Shown piece after piece: positions 10,919-22,824 of a stretch of DNA of 64,000 nt (position 1 is the stretch's first letter; every line of letters starts with the position of its first letter). The position numbers and the translations under genes are program-made. The notes under the pieces are model-generated. The model was not told the origin of the DNA and searched no databases. It worked only from the letters and a program-made list of their open reading frames with translations. The stretch spans positions 34,035,756 to 34,099,755 of the forward strand of contig CM030715.1 in the NCBI GenBank assembly GCA_017979445.1, written 5' to 3'. The DNA is from Akebia trifoliata (Eukaryota > Streptophyta > Magnoliopsida > Ranunculales > Lardizabalaceae).

Positions 10919-11780
10919 CAAGCCTCAGTGTTGTTTACTTTTCTCTCTTGTTGAAGAACTACAGAAAACCCAAGAACTTGGACACCCTCAAGATTAGAGG
11001 AATTGAGGTTGAGCAGCCGGTCAAGGTATAGTCGGATTTACCATTGTGTATATGCCTAAGAGTAAAGTTTGCCAAAGAATGATATCTTTTTCATTTTTTT
11101 TTTTCTATGTATTAAAATTTGATGCAAGGTCGGTCTGCTCTGTACATTTACTTGTAGTATAGTGAAGCTTCTCTTTTTAAAAGGACATGGAGTTACTCTT
11201 TGAGTTGTTAATTAAATTTAAATCAAGGCAGTAAAATTTTGGATGATTAACCAAAATTTCATAAACTTAGAACAGCCATGTCAAGATTGAAGAATACGAT
11301 AGAGAGGAATCCAAAAGCATCACATTTACTTCTGTTACCAACTTTTAACACACCCCCAAAAAGTTGTACTTGTTTAATCCTGTTATGTTTCGCCCCCATT
11401 AGCCCCTAAGTTCTTCATAAATGACAACTATTTCAAGATAAAATTAGAGAGCATGTTGAAATGTAGAATATGATCAATAGCATTAGAAATTCAGCTTTCC
11501 AACAACTTGAATTTGCCGATTCACGAAAAGATTTTCCGAAGTTCCTCTCCAGAGGTCTTCATTGGAGTGTTGAGATTTTTCTCGCCAAATGGAAGACTAG
11601 CATGGCCAAGCTGACTGCTATTTGGTAGATGACCTTCTTGATTGGTCGCAAGATACTGTCCAACCAAATTGATAACCCATCAACATCAGTATTCATGTTA
11701 AGAGCCTGTTTGATTCATTTAAAAAAACAACATTTTTCATTCTTAAAAATTGAAATGTTTGTTAGGATTAATTTAAAAAC
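10919..11780. other. Intergenic DNA between GST and the next kiwellin unit
   Basis: Contains the GST 3' flank and AT-rich sequence. A short open stretch near 10960-11030 (reading roughly KNYRKPKNLDTLKIRGIEVE) is too short to identify. From about 11780 the sequence becomes homologous to 190-330, the 3' flank of kiwellin copy 1. Confidence 0.5.
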
Positions 11781-11946
11781 TACTTTCAAAATGTAAAAAA
11801 TTTAAATTTTTAAAAAGCAAAAGGAAGCCACTTTCTACTTTATAAAAGATATTTTCTCCCAAAACTACTTTATTCCACAGTTACTTTATATCTAAACAGG
11901 GCCTAAGTGATATGAACTTAACTTATATGATAATATACTTCACTCT

Positions 11947-14669
11947 CTCGAGGAGATAAGTTGGAAACAAAAGTCGAGGGTCAAATGGTTGAAAGAGGGG
12001 GATAATAATACAAAATTTTTTCACAAGATTGCCAACCTCCATAGAAGAAGTAACTAGATTGATAAGCTCTCCATTAAGGATATCGAGGTGGTGGGAGAAG
12101 ATGAGATTCGGGAAGGTGTGGTGAATTTCTACAAAGATCTGCACAAAGAAAAAGAACCACGGAGACCCCGACCGGATAACCTAGAGTTTAATGCGATAAG
12201 TCAAGAGGATAGGGATTGGTTGGAAAGACAAATCGAAGAGGAAGAGGTTAAATCAGTTCTTTTCTCTATGAGTGGGGACAAGGCCCCGAGGCCAGACGGT
12301 TTCACTATGGAGTTTTTCAAACATTGCTGGGATGTCGTTGCTAAAGACTTCATGAAAGTGATCAAAGAATTACAAGACAAGAATTGCATGGATTACAGTC
12401 TCAATAGTACTTTCGTGGCCTTGATTCCCAAGAAAGTCGGTTCGGATAAGTTGAGTGATTTCAGACCTATTAGTTTGGTGGGCTCGGTGTATAAGATTAT
12501 ATCTAAAGTGTTAGCCTCGAGGTTGAAAATAGTCCTCCCCAACATTATCGAGGATGAACAAGGGGCCTTCATAAGGGGAAGACAAATCTTGGATGGAGTT
12601 TTGATGGCTAACGAATGTCTTGACTCGAGGATCAAGGAAAAAAAAGAGGGGATGATTGGAAAAATAGATTTACAAAAGGCATACGATCATGTGAGTTGGG
12701 ACTTTTTGGAATATATGATGGGGAGAATGGGGTTTGGGGCAAAATAGATTAGTTGGATTATGAAATGTGTTACTACGGTGTCCTATTCGATTCTTGTCAA
12801 TGGGAGCCCAGCTGGTTTTTTTAGGGGATCGAGAGGTTTGAGGCAAGGAGACTCGCTGTCTCCGTTCTTGTTCCTTATTGTTGCAGAAGCTCTGGGTAGA
12901 TTGTTTAGGAGAGCAGTGGAACTAGGAAGGCTTTCGGGGTTTAGGGTGAACGATGGACCGTTGATTTCTCACTTACAATTTGCGGACGATACCTTGATTT
13001 TCCTGGATCATTCGAGAGATCAGGTGAGGGTATTACGGGTCCTCTTGTGCTGCTTCGAGGCCATTTCTGGTTTACATATCAATTTGCATAAGAGCAAGCT
13101 CTTTGGAGTGGGAAACGTGAATGATATGCATTTGATGGCTGCAACCTTAGGCTGTGGGCATGATGTTTTACCTACGTCTTATCTGGGATTACCGCTGGGA
13201 GCACCCTACAATAGCATCAAAATTTGGGAAGGGGTGTTGGAGAGAATGGAGAAAAGATTGAGTACATGGAAGGCCAAGTACCTATCCAAAGGAGGGAAAG
13301 TTACCTTGATTAAAAGCACATTGACGAGTATCCCGGTTTACTTCCTATCCCTGTTCACGCTCCCTAAGTCGGTTGAAATCAGATTGGAAAGGCTTATGAG
13401 GAACTTTTTATGGAATGACAAGAGTGGTAAGAGGAAGTATCACCTAGTTAATGGAAGGTTATTTGTAAGCCCAAGAAGGATGGGGGGTTAGGGATTAGAG
13501 GTCTTAGACTTGCTAATAGAGCACTTCTAGGGAAATGGCTTTGGAGATTTGGGGAGGAAAGGGGTAGATTGTGGAGGAGGGTCATTGTAGCAAAGTACGG
13601 GAAAAAGAGGTTGGGTTGGTATAGCGGTGAGGCTAAAGGCTCGTACAGGTGTAGTGTTTGGAAGGGTATTTTGAAAATGAGCGAGGAATTTGAAAAAGGG
13701 ATTAGATTCAAAGCGGGTACGGGGAATAAGATCAGATTTTGGGAGGACAGTTGGTGCGGCACATCGCCTCTAGCAGTTCAATTCCCGTCCTTGTATGCCT
13801 GTTCTACAAAAAAGAACTGCTCGATTCAGTAGTGTTTGATTCGCAACGATAGCAACTCCACTTGGGATTTGGGGTTTAGGAGAAGCTTTAATGATTGGGA
13901 GCTAACAGATGTGATATCTTTCCTTGACCTTTTGCACTCGTGTCCTCTCAATGATAGTGAACAAGATAGATGGGAATGGATGAAGGCTAAAGACTTGAGA
14001 TTTTCTGTTAGCTCATTTTTTAAGTGCCTCAACCCTTTTGCCGAGCAATCCCCCTTGAGATCTATCATTTGGTCAAAATTCGTTCCAACTAAAATATCCT
14101 TTTTTGTTTGGTTGGCTTCCCTTGGGAAGATTCTTACATTGGACAATTTGATTGCTCGAGGGTGGATCACTCCAAATTGTTGTCCTCTTTGCATGAGAGA
14201 TGGGGAGTCTGTCGACCATCTTTTAATTCATTGCACATTCTCTTACCAAATTTGGTCAATATTCCTTGGTCTTTTCTGTATTCATTGGGTCCTTCCTTGC
14301 AAGTATTCCCTGTTGTTAGAAGGGTGGGCCAGTAATGTCTTCTCTTCCAGAAAAAGATTTCTGTGGGCTATTCTTCCCTCGGTTATAACTTGGGGGTTGT
14401 GGAACGAGAGAAATAACAGGGTGTTTAACAATAGAATGAGAAGCTCTCACGGCATATTCTTGGAGATCTTGGGCTTATTATATCTTTGGGCGAAACAGAA
14501 CATCGATTTCAAGGGGATCACTTTTGATGATTTCGTTTTTAGATGGAATTCTTTATGTAGTCTTTGATGCTTTGTTCTCTTTTTAGCTTGTTGCTCTCCT
14601 AGAGGCTTCCTCGGCCTCTTTGTACTTTTTTCCTTCATTTAATATATTACACTTATCAAAAAAATATAT
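11947..14669 (+). mobile_element. 5'-truncated L1-type LINE (reverse transcriptase), degenerate
   Basis: A 2.7-kb insertion flanked by the 14-bp direct repeat ATATACTTCACTCT (11933-11946 and 14670-14683). It begins inside ORF2 after the endonuclease ([13 protein letters not shown]), runs through the reverse-transcriptase domain (GDKAPRPDGF, FRPISLVGSVYKIISKVLA, GLRQGDSLSPFLF, QFADDTLIF with the catalytic FADD near 12980) and the zf-RVT region (CCPLCMRDGESVDHLLIHC), and ends FDDFVFRWNSLCSL. It has a poly-A-like end after ACTTATC. Stops near 12054 and 12747 and frame breaks near 13490 and 13830 show it is dead. The motif GDKAPGPDG has Arg for Gly. The parallel site near 318-335 lacks the insertion. 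Confidence 0.93.
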
Positions 14670-15131
14670 ATATACTTCACTCTAAGTTTGATTGAATAGA
14701 TACGATTAATCTCACTGTTACGATAACACTAATTGTGGATAAAGACTTTCTAAATGCTTATATTTTTCAAATAGACCAGGTGATTTGGAGAAACCAAAGC
14801 CAGATCTTTGTTATGGTTTTATGGGTTTGTAATGGTTTGGATAATTTATCAACAAAAAAAAAAAATGGTTTGGATACCAACTTCGTGGTTTCCTACATAA
14901 CACCACCAATGGGGGTTTTCTTATAGTGCTATAAAAAAAAACTCACGGACAGAGAGAGAGAGAGAGAGTATCATACTAATAAGGTCAACTTGAACCATTT
15001 ACCAGTAACGAGACTAGAATCAGAAAATAAACACAATCTCATAATTTTCTACTTCTCAATACATAGAGCTCACTCAGTACATACAAAGCACAATCATTTA
15101 AAATACATAAAACACTAGCATATGGTGGATT

Positions 15132-15693
15132 TTAAGCATCAGACCAAACAATGTCCAACTCTCCCCAATCACCTTGTGGCACACCCAACGCTTCCCACAC
15201 AGCTCGTGACGCATCAACAATGTTGTTCGGACATGGGGGCTGGTAATCGTGATCGCTATCACACCCCATAGTGGAGTCGCACTCATCAACCACCATGGCC
15301 ACCACACTACGCCCATTAGCACTGATCGTGATGTTGTTCAAGCACCTGCTCTCGTTGTTGAACCATCCAGTTGATAGTGCTACCACCGGAGTGTCATCAG
15401 AATGGTACTGATTGTCACATTCTGATGGTCCACCACCATCTCCACCTTTCTCAAAGCTGTTGATTGTCAAAACTGCCTTTGTATGGGTGGACACAGGCGG
15501 CGAACATTTGTAGATGGTGTAGAGCTTTCCTTGTACACAACAGTCAGAGTTATTCTCTGTATTGCATTGGCCAGGAGGGGGTTTTGTCCCCCGCACTTTT
15601 CCGCTTGGCTTGCACGACTGAGCTTCAACATTCAGGCAATCTATCACAAGTAGTAGAATAAGAAGAATTAATGCACTTGAACAGAAGCTCTTC

Positions 15694-15695
<2 letters not shown>
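15132..15695 (-). CDS. Kiwellin (ripening-related), intact copy 3
   Basis: Single exon, 187 residues, ATG at 15693-15695. Signal peptide 1-25, then the short-class kiwellin domain with ten cysteines in the mature chain. The N-terminal part differs from copies 1 and 4 (KPSGKVRGTK, TENNSD, YTIYKC), while the C-terminal part from WFNNESRC on matches copy 1 almost exactly ([26 protein letters not shown]). An in-frame ATG 20 codons upstream (15753-15755) would add a Glu-Arg-rich head encoded by a GA microsatellite and bury the signal peptide, so the downstream ATG, aligned with all other copies, is preferred. The TATA box is at 15776-15784. Two solo LTRs (16428-19056) lie about 730 bases upstream and may affect expression. 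Confidence 0.92.

Positions 15696-15697
<2 letters not shown>

Positions 15698-15725
<28 letters not shown>
15698..15725. repeat. (CT)n microsatellite in the kiwellin copy 3 leader
   Basis: Pure CT dinucleotides directly upstream of the ATG (GA on the coding strand). Absent from the leaders of the other copies. Confidence 0.9.
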
Positions 15726-15775
15726 CTTGTGTGATAGTGATAATGCTTGCTGCAAAGAAAGTGCTCATGTGATGG

Positions 15776-15784
15776 TATATATAA
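15776..15784 (-). promoter_or_regulatory. TATA box of kiwellin copy 3
   Basis: TATATATAA about 80 bases upstream of the ATG, followed by the shared leader box CACATGAGCACTTTCTTTGC on the coding strand. Confidence 0.6.
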
Positions 15785-16427
15785 GGTAAAAACTTCTCAT
15801 ACTTACGTTATTTGACACTGAAAAATAAGAATATTTGGCATAGAATTTCTGACCAGCTATCACAGTGGTCAATAACCAGATATCCTGAAACAACATAATT
15901 GCCACGGCCTGATGACTTGAATCAAATTTTGGATCCCAATTATAGACGTGTTCGTCTCCATGTTTCCGTACCTTGGCAAACACGCCAAGACTATTCTTAA
16001 TTAAGCATATTACATACAGTAACCTTGTGCGGGAGTTTGATCTGGACCTTTAGTTTATATTTTTATTGAAATTCAGCATCTTGTTGAACCTCTATGACGT
16101 CAATGGCATGGAATTGGAAAATGTTTCGAGTCGATGTCAGCCATCACCATGTTGTTTAATGGCTTAATTTAGACCCAAATATGTTACTTGTTATGAAACT
16201 AACTGCAAAGACAAAAGCCTAAAGAAATTCTGTGAAACATATAGGGACAGAATTGTAGTCTCAATCAGGTGATAGTTTAATATATGTAGTTAAATCATAA
16301 TTTAACGCTTTTATGTTTAATATTAGTTAGCATAATTGTCTCTTCTACATTGTACATTACCTTTTCTTTTGTGAGGAAATTTGATCCCTTCAGTGATATT
16401 CATAGATAGGAATTTTGAACAAAGTCA

Positions 16428-19056
16428 TGATCGATGCTATGTAGATTGAACAAATATTAGAATAAGACTTAGGTAAGTAAGATTCGTTCCACAGAGACAA
16501 TCGTGATTCAAGTTTCCTTTCGAATTTGAAACCACAACAGAATTTGAAAACTGATTTGTAAAACAAAATTGAAAATTGCCATTAAGAAATAAATTGAAGT
16601 TATAATAGAAATTCAAAACAATGTAAAAGAGTTTAGAGAGCTCAAATCAACATTTGCAAGTCATCCTAGTGTTGAATAATTCTCATTGTAACTTAATCCA
16701 CGTAACAAATCATTGTTCGTGAATTGGAAGATAAATCGATTAACATTAAAAGGTAATTAGAAAATATCAATTGTGAATCCTAAACTTAGATGAGATTATC
16801 CAACTTATATTTCAAACTCATCACAAAACATAATTAAGCTTAAACTCATCTAAGCAATAATCAATTAAATTAGAATTGAAAATACAAAGTGGATGATCTC
16901 ACTTTAAAAGGTTTCACAAGAACACAATTAAAACAGAAATAATGAAATTAAAACAGCAATAATAAGAAGAACTCGCTCCCGCGTCAGTGACCTCTCTAAG
17001 GAGAATCTAATCGATCATCGCAAGAAACAAGTTGCAGCAATAGTAAAACAAGTAAAATATGGAAGAGAAGAAGATGAAGAACTACGTTGCACTTTGATTC
17101 CTCTTTAATAATCTCACAATAAAACTACAAATAGATCTAAAAAAGAAAGATGAAAGAAACACTCTTGATGCTCTCACTACAATCAAGAATTCTCTTTTTA
17201 AAAGAAAAACTAGAAAATTACAGAGAATTAGCAAGAAGAAGAGAGACCCCTTCTCTAGAGATTGAGGTTCTATTTATAGAGAAAAAAAGTGTGTAGAAGA
17301 GTCCAAAAGTAGCCTCCACTTTTATTTGCATAAGAGGACAAAAGAAGAAAAACATGAGTTAAGGATTAGTGCATTCGAAAGTGGGCCAAAATGATTTTGC
17401 CTTGAGATTTGGACTCCAAAATGTTGATTTTAGCTCGAATTTTGAGGCATGATTCCTTGAGAATGTCGAGGCGCGGTAGGGTGATGCCGCGGTGCAGTGA
17501 TGTGGCAGATTTTGCTATTCAGCTTTGGCTGGTTGCTTCCTTTTTGCTCGCATATTGTAATAAAAATTGTTACATAAATTGTTGGTGATAAGGTCCCAAT
17601 TATTCGATTTTGGGACCGTAATTCCACGAAGATTAACAACATTTAAATGTTAATCCCTATAAATAATAACAAATTATACTAATTTTTCAAATTAATGAAG
17701 CTAATGAGAATTCTTACTAATTACAGGTAAATAAGGCACATTTGGAAGTCAACAAATCGTGTAACAAGCTTCATTATAATGTGCAAGTAAAAAGAGAGCA
17801 ACCGACAAAACTTGATCGCGTTCCGCTGCCATGTCACCGCTCCATGGTGGCCCCCTAGTGCTCCGCGGTGATCTAGACCCATCTTGCCTCAAGATTTGTA
17901 CAGGATATTCCATATACTTTAGTGGTTGTAACTGAATGGTTCTTTCGAAGCAAATCATCCGAAAAGTTGACCCAATAACCTGGTTACGAATGTTATAAAT
18001 TAGACGGTTGGTTTCAAAGAAGGATTCCCCTTTTGGGTCCCTCTTGACCCTTTTCTTCTCCTTAATTTCTTTGCATTTTTCTAGATTTTTCTTTTATAGA
18101 GAGAGTTTTTGTAGTAGTGAGATGATCAATTGTTTCTTTAATTCTTTTTGTAATTCTTTGGAGAACCATTTAAAGAAGGAATCAAAAGTGCAACTTCATC
18201 TTACATCATCTTCTTCATCTATCATCTTCTTTATTTTGTTATTGCTGCAACTACGAACCTTGCAATGAGTGGCTAGATCCTCCTTAGAGAGATCAAGGAT
18301 GTCGGAGCAAATTCATCCCTCTAATGTAGTTTTAATTCCTTATTTTGCTTACATGTTAATTATTCTGAGAATTCTCCTATGACTAGATAATCTAGCTTAT
18401 ATTTCTGATTCAAACTTTGACAATCATTACTTAGATAAGTTCAAGAACGACTATGCTTTGTGAAGAATTTGAATATAAGTTAGGCAATCTAAATCAAATT
18501 AGGATTTTCATGAATAACTTTTGGGTTACCTTTGATGATTAAACTGCTCCACCTTCCGATTCATGAGCAATGACTTGCTACATGAATTGAGTTATTTCTA
18601 GAATTAATTTGCATCATGGATGGTTTGCAAATGCTGATTTGACTTTTCTAAGCCTCTTTCTTAGATCTTCAATCTCCACTTTCTGTTTTTATTTCAATTA
18701 CAAGTTAATTTCCATCTTATTTGTGCAACAAATCTATTTTGTTTTTAAAGAATTTGTTTTAAAATTCTGTTTTGGTTTTTAATCCGAATGAACATTTGAA
18801 TCTCAACTATCCCTGTGGAACGAATTCGACTTACCCAAAGTCCATATTTTAATCTTTATTTTCCACAACAAGTTTATACAACGATCATTTGGCTTCCAAA
18901 TATGCCATTTTTACTTGTAAATGTAAGGAATCCCTATTAGTTTCATTAATTTGGTAGTTTAATATAATTCATTATTATTTAAAATAAACTAACACTTATA
19001 CGTTGATAATCTTTATGAAATTATGGTCTTAAAATTGGTTTATTGTAACCTTATCA
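16428..19056 (-). mobile_element. Solo LTR (family L1.3), outer element, in kiwellin copy 3 upstream flank
   Basis: Starts TGATCGATGC and ends CCTTATCA, flanked by the 5-bp duplication AGTCA (16423-16427 and 19057-19061). Sequence on both sides is homologous to the uninterrupted kiwellin flank near 1855-1870. Minus the nested copy it is about 1.32 kb. A TATA-like TCTATAAATA is read on the minus strand at 17271-17280, so sense is taken as minus. Confidence 0.87.
17586..18887 (+). mobile_element. Solo LTR (family L1.3), nested head-on inside the outer LTR
   Basis: A 1302-bp copy in opposite orientation, starting TGATAAGGTCCC and ending CGATCA. Its flanks GTTGG (17581-17585) and TTTGG (18888-18892) are a 5-bp target duplication with one mismatch. 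Its first ~180 bases and the end of the outer LTR (18893-19056) form a long inverted repeat because both are the same LTR end in opposite directions. No retrotransposon coding sequence is present. Confidence 0.85.
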
Positions 19057-20067
19057 AGTCACATTTTGATATGGGTTCTTGAAATCTTTTTATTTTTAAT
19101 TAATTCATAATCATTCCATATAAGCTCCCTAACAAGGAGCGAAATCATATTTGACACCCTTTGACACACCAAACTGGAGGTTACCTTCTATATATCATAA
19201 TATTTTCATTATAGAATCTATCAAACTGAACGTTTAATCTTGTACCCATTAAAATGTAGCATATATAATTCAACTTAGTTCTTTTTCTCTTCTTGTATTT
19301 CTTTTCTTTAATAACTCATCTCAACAAATCTCCTTTAGGCTCTACATAAATGAATGGTAAATTGCAAGAAGACGTGAATCATGGTATCACTTATACAAAT
19401 TAATGAATTATAAGAGTAACTCTGAGATGAGAAAACAGTGAATGAATTTAAAAATAATCACTTTTCAAGTGAATTTTTTTTTTTAATTCTGAAAAAAGAA
19501 AACAAGATTTATATTTTTATTTTTTAAATTAGTTACTTCTCAAGTAGATTGATGTCCTTTGGATGAAAATTTGAGAGAAGCATACAGAGGATGTGGGGAG
19601 CGAGTCACAGCAGAACAATCTAATTCAACAGAGTATTTTAGTATCGAACTGATGAAATATGATCTTCATTACTTTTAATTGTGAGAAGAGCCAAGTTTTC
19701 CCATTTTCTTTTCATTCTTCTTTCAGTTTCCCGACAAAGGACTTTCAGCATTGTCTTATTAGGTTTCTTGTCGTTGGTTATTAATTACAACATCTTCGAT
19801 TCCCTCGCAGAAACCAGTGTAGTCTAATTGTACTACAAAAGAAAGTGCAACCATATTGACAGATAGTACTAGATTAAGAAAATTTACACAATATTTCATA
19901 GCATTTGGTGGAGACTACAATAGCCTTAAGTCCAAACACCACCACCAAGTTTGGAAAAAGAAGAAAAAAAACAGTCTCTCCTATATGTATTACTAATCAA
20001 TACATGGAACTCACTCAAACATACAAAGTACAACCATACAGACTAAATAAAGGAAGTATAATGGATT

Positions 20068-20631
20068 TTAAGCATCAGACCAGACAATGTCCAAACCTCC
20101 CCAATCATTGCGTGGCACACCCAGCGCTTCCCACACAGCTCTCGAGGCATCAACAATGTTGTTAGGACATGGAGGCTGGTAATCGTGGTCGCTATCACAC
20201 CCCATAGTTGAGTCACACTCATCAACCACCATGGCCACCACACTACGTCCATTACCGCTGATCGTGATGTTCTTCAAGCACCTGCTCTCATTGTTGAACC
20301 ATCCAGTCGATAGAGCTACCACAGGTGTGTCATCAGAATGATATTGATTGTCACATTCTGATGGCCCACCACCATCTCCACCCTTCTCAAAGCTGTTGAT
20401 TGTCAAAACTGCCTTTGTGTGGCTGGACACAGGTGGCGAACACCTGTAGACGGGGTAGAGCTTTCCTTGTACACAACAATCAGAGTCATTCTCTCTATTG
20501 CATTGGCCAGGAGGGGGTTTCCTACCTCTCACATTGCCACTTTGTTTACATGACTGGGCTTCAACATTCAGGCATTCTACAACAAGGAGTATGATAAGAA
20601 GAAGTAATGCACTTAATGTAAAGTTCTTCAT
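20068..20631 (-). CDS. Kiwellin (ripening-related), intact copy 4
   Basis: Single exon, 187 residues, signal peptide 1-25, ten cysteines in the mature chain. The N-terminal 114 or so residues are identical to copy 1. The C-terminal part has its own substitutions ([27 protein letters not shown]). ATG at 20629-20631, TATA box at 20697-20705. The 1-kb upstream flank is nearly identical to that of copy 1, so the two promoters should behave alike. All family motifs are kept, so it is likely functional. Confidence 0.93.
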   Translation of the reverse strand: MKNFTLSALLLLIILLVVECLNVEAQSCKQSGNVRGRKPPPGQCNRENDSDCCVQGKLYPVYRCSPPVSSHTKAVLTINSFEKGGDGGGPSECDNQYHSDDTPVVALSTGWFNNESRCLKNITISGNGRSVVAMVVDECDSTMGCDSDHDYQPPCPNNIVDASRAVWEALGVPRNDWGGLDIVWSDA

Positions 20632-20696
20632 CTTCTCTAACTCTTTCTAGTCTTGTGTGATAATGCTTTCTGCAAAGCAAGTGCTCATGTGATAGG

Positions 20697-20705
20697 TATA
20701 TATAA
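20697..20705 (-). promoter_or_regulatory. TATA box of kiwellin copy 4
   Basis: TATATATAA, same position relative to the ATG as in copy 1 and with the same downstream leader box. Confidence 0.6.
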
Positions 20706-22585
20706 GGTTCAAATTTCACTTAATGCTGTTATTATGCACTGAAAAAGAACAATTTTTGGCATAAAATTTTTAGTAGTAGCTATCCATCACAGTGGTCAAT
20801 AACCAGATTCATATTCTATGCACATAATTGACACGGCCCGATACACAGATGCATTCTTAATTAATGACCTTATGCTAGAGTTTGATGCAGACCTTTTTTT
20901 CCTTTTTTTTTTTGTTATTGAATCCTGCATCTCATTGAACCTCTAAGATGTCAATGGGATGGCAATAGAAATAATATCAGATCAATGTCGCTGTCACCAT
21001 CTTGTTTAGATCCAAATATGTTGTCTGTTATGAAATTAACAGCTAAGATAAAAGCCTTAGGAAATTCTGTAAAACCATATAGGGACAGACTTGTAGTCTC
21101 ATATCTCAATCATGTAATAGTGTAGTAGATGCATTTAATCCTAATTTAATGTTTTTAATGTTTGATATTAGTTAGCATAATTGTCTCTTCTAAGGTGCAC
21201 ACTTGCATCGTTTCTTTCGCCAGGAGATTTGCTCCCCCCAATGATACTCATATATGTGAATTTTGAACAGACTTACATTTTAATTTGGGTTCTTGAGATC
21301 TGCTTTAAGAGAAAAATATCATGTCTTTGATCATAATTCTCCTGTACAAGCTCCCTAGCAAGGAGCATGTTAATCGTATTTATCCCCCGAAACAACACTC
21401 ATTCACAACCGAAATTGGATGTTGCCTGCTATATCTCGCTATATTTTAAGTATCGTAACTATCAATTGAACATTTTATCTTGAAAGTTGGGCTTTGAAAA
21501 CCAAGTAGTAAATCTTGGACGAAAGAACAGAGAAGAACGAATTTAAGATTAATTACTTTTCTAGAAAAAAAAAACAAGAACAAGAACAATCCAAAAGTAG
21601 TTACTTCTCAAGTGAATCGATGTTCCTGGATGAAGATTTGAGATCGATCTAGAGAGAGAAAAATCTTAAATATGTTCTCTTTAACCAGAGTAAATGATCA
21701 CTGTTTTAATTTAACTAAATTACAAAAAATACCATTTGCAATGGAATTCTTGAATCTATATAACAAAATAATGGAAATTTTTTAACAGTTAACATATGGG
21801 TATTTTGATAATTTAATCTAAAATGATGCATTTTTCAAAATTTATTGTATTTTTCCTGTAGAAGTATAAAGGTAAATTTTAGTGGACATCCGTATGTATA
21901 TATCCATTTTTTTAGATAAAAATTTCAACAAAAAATAGATAAATTTACACAAATATTTTCAAAATGCTTCGGGATACATAAATTCATGGAGTCTTTTATC
22001 TGTTTTCATAATTCTACCTGTTAAATTAAGATGTCGAAGGAAAACCAAATGTTGCTGAAAGCTAGCTAGTTGTTCCTTAAGCTAAAAAGTTAATATATTA
22101 TAATCACAAATGATCTATCTTAATTCAACAGATTATTTCAATGTCGAACCGACAAAATATGATCTTTGATTTTCTCAATTGAGAGGCTAGAGCAAGGTTA
22201 TCTCCTTTTCATTTCATTCTTCTTTCAGTAAGTATTTTTGTGACATTAGCAAATCTCTAGAGATTAGAGAATGTCTTATATATTAATTTCATTGTGGTTG
22301 TTTACCAACAATCTATCACTTGTGTGTAGTCTGGTTACTTCAAAAGAAATTGCAGCCATGTTGAAACACAGTACTATATTTAAAAAAATTACACAATATT
22401 TCATGACACTTGGTGTACAAGTACAATAGGCTTAAATCTAAACAACCTCAACAGGTTTGGAAAAAAGGAAAAACTAATAGTCTCTCTTATATCTATTAAT
22501 AATCAATACATGGAACTCACTCGAATTAACATAGAAAGCACAATCATATTTGAACTCTAATTAAAAAGACTATATCTTGTGGATT

Positions 22586-22824
22586 TTAAGCATCAGACCA
22601 AACAATGTCCAACTCTCCCCAATCACTACGTGACACACCCAAGGCTTCCCACACAGCTCGTGAGGCATCCACGATGTTGTTAGGACATGGGGGCTGGTAA
22701 TCGTGGTCACTATCACAACCCATAGTTGAGTCACACTCATCAACCACCCTGGCCACCACACTACGCCCATTAGCACTGATGGTGATGTTTTTCAAGCACC
22801 TGCTCTCGTCGTTGAACCATCCAG
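22586..22824 (-). pseudogene. Kiwellin copy 5, 3' fragment only
   Basis: Encodes the last 79 or so residues (from WFNDESRC to the stop), with no internal stop. The 5' half, signal peptide and promoter are gone: at 22822-22824 the sequence passes directly into GST intron DNA. It shares VVARVVDE with copy 2, its closest relative. The open frame reading [10 protein letters not shown]... begins at an internal Met and is not a genuine gene start. Confidence 0.9.

Noticed and set aside
17586..19056. DNA transposon with ~170-bp terminal inverted repeats
   Set aside because: The apparent inverted repeats are the same LTR end in two opposite nested LTRs, each with its own 5-bp duplication.
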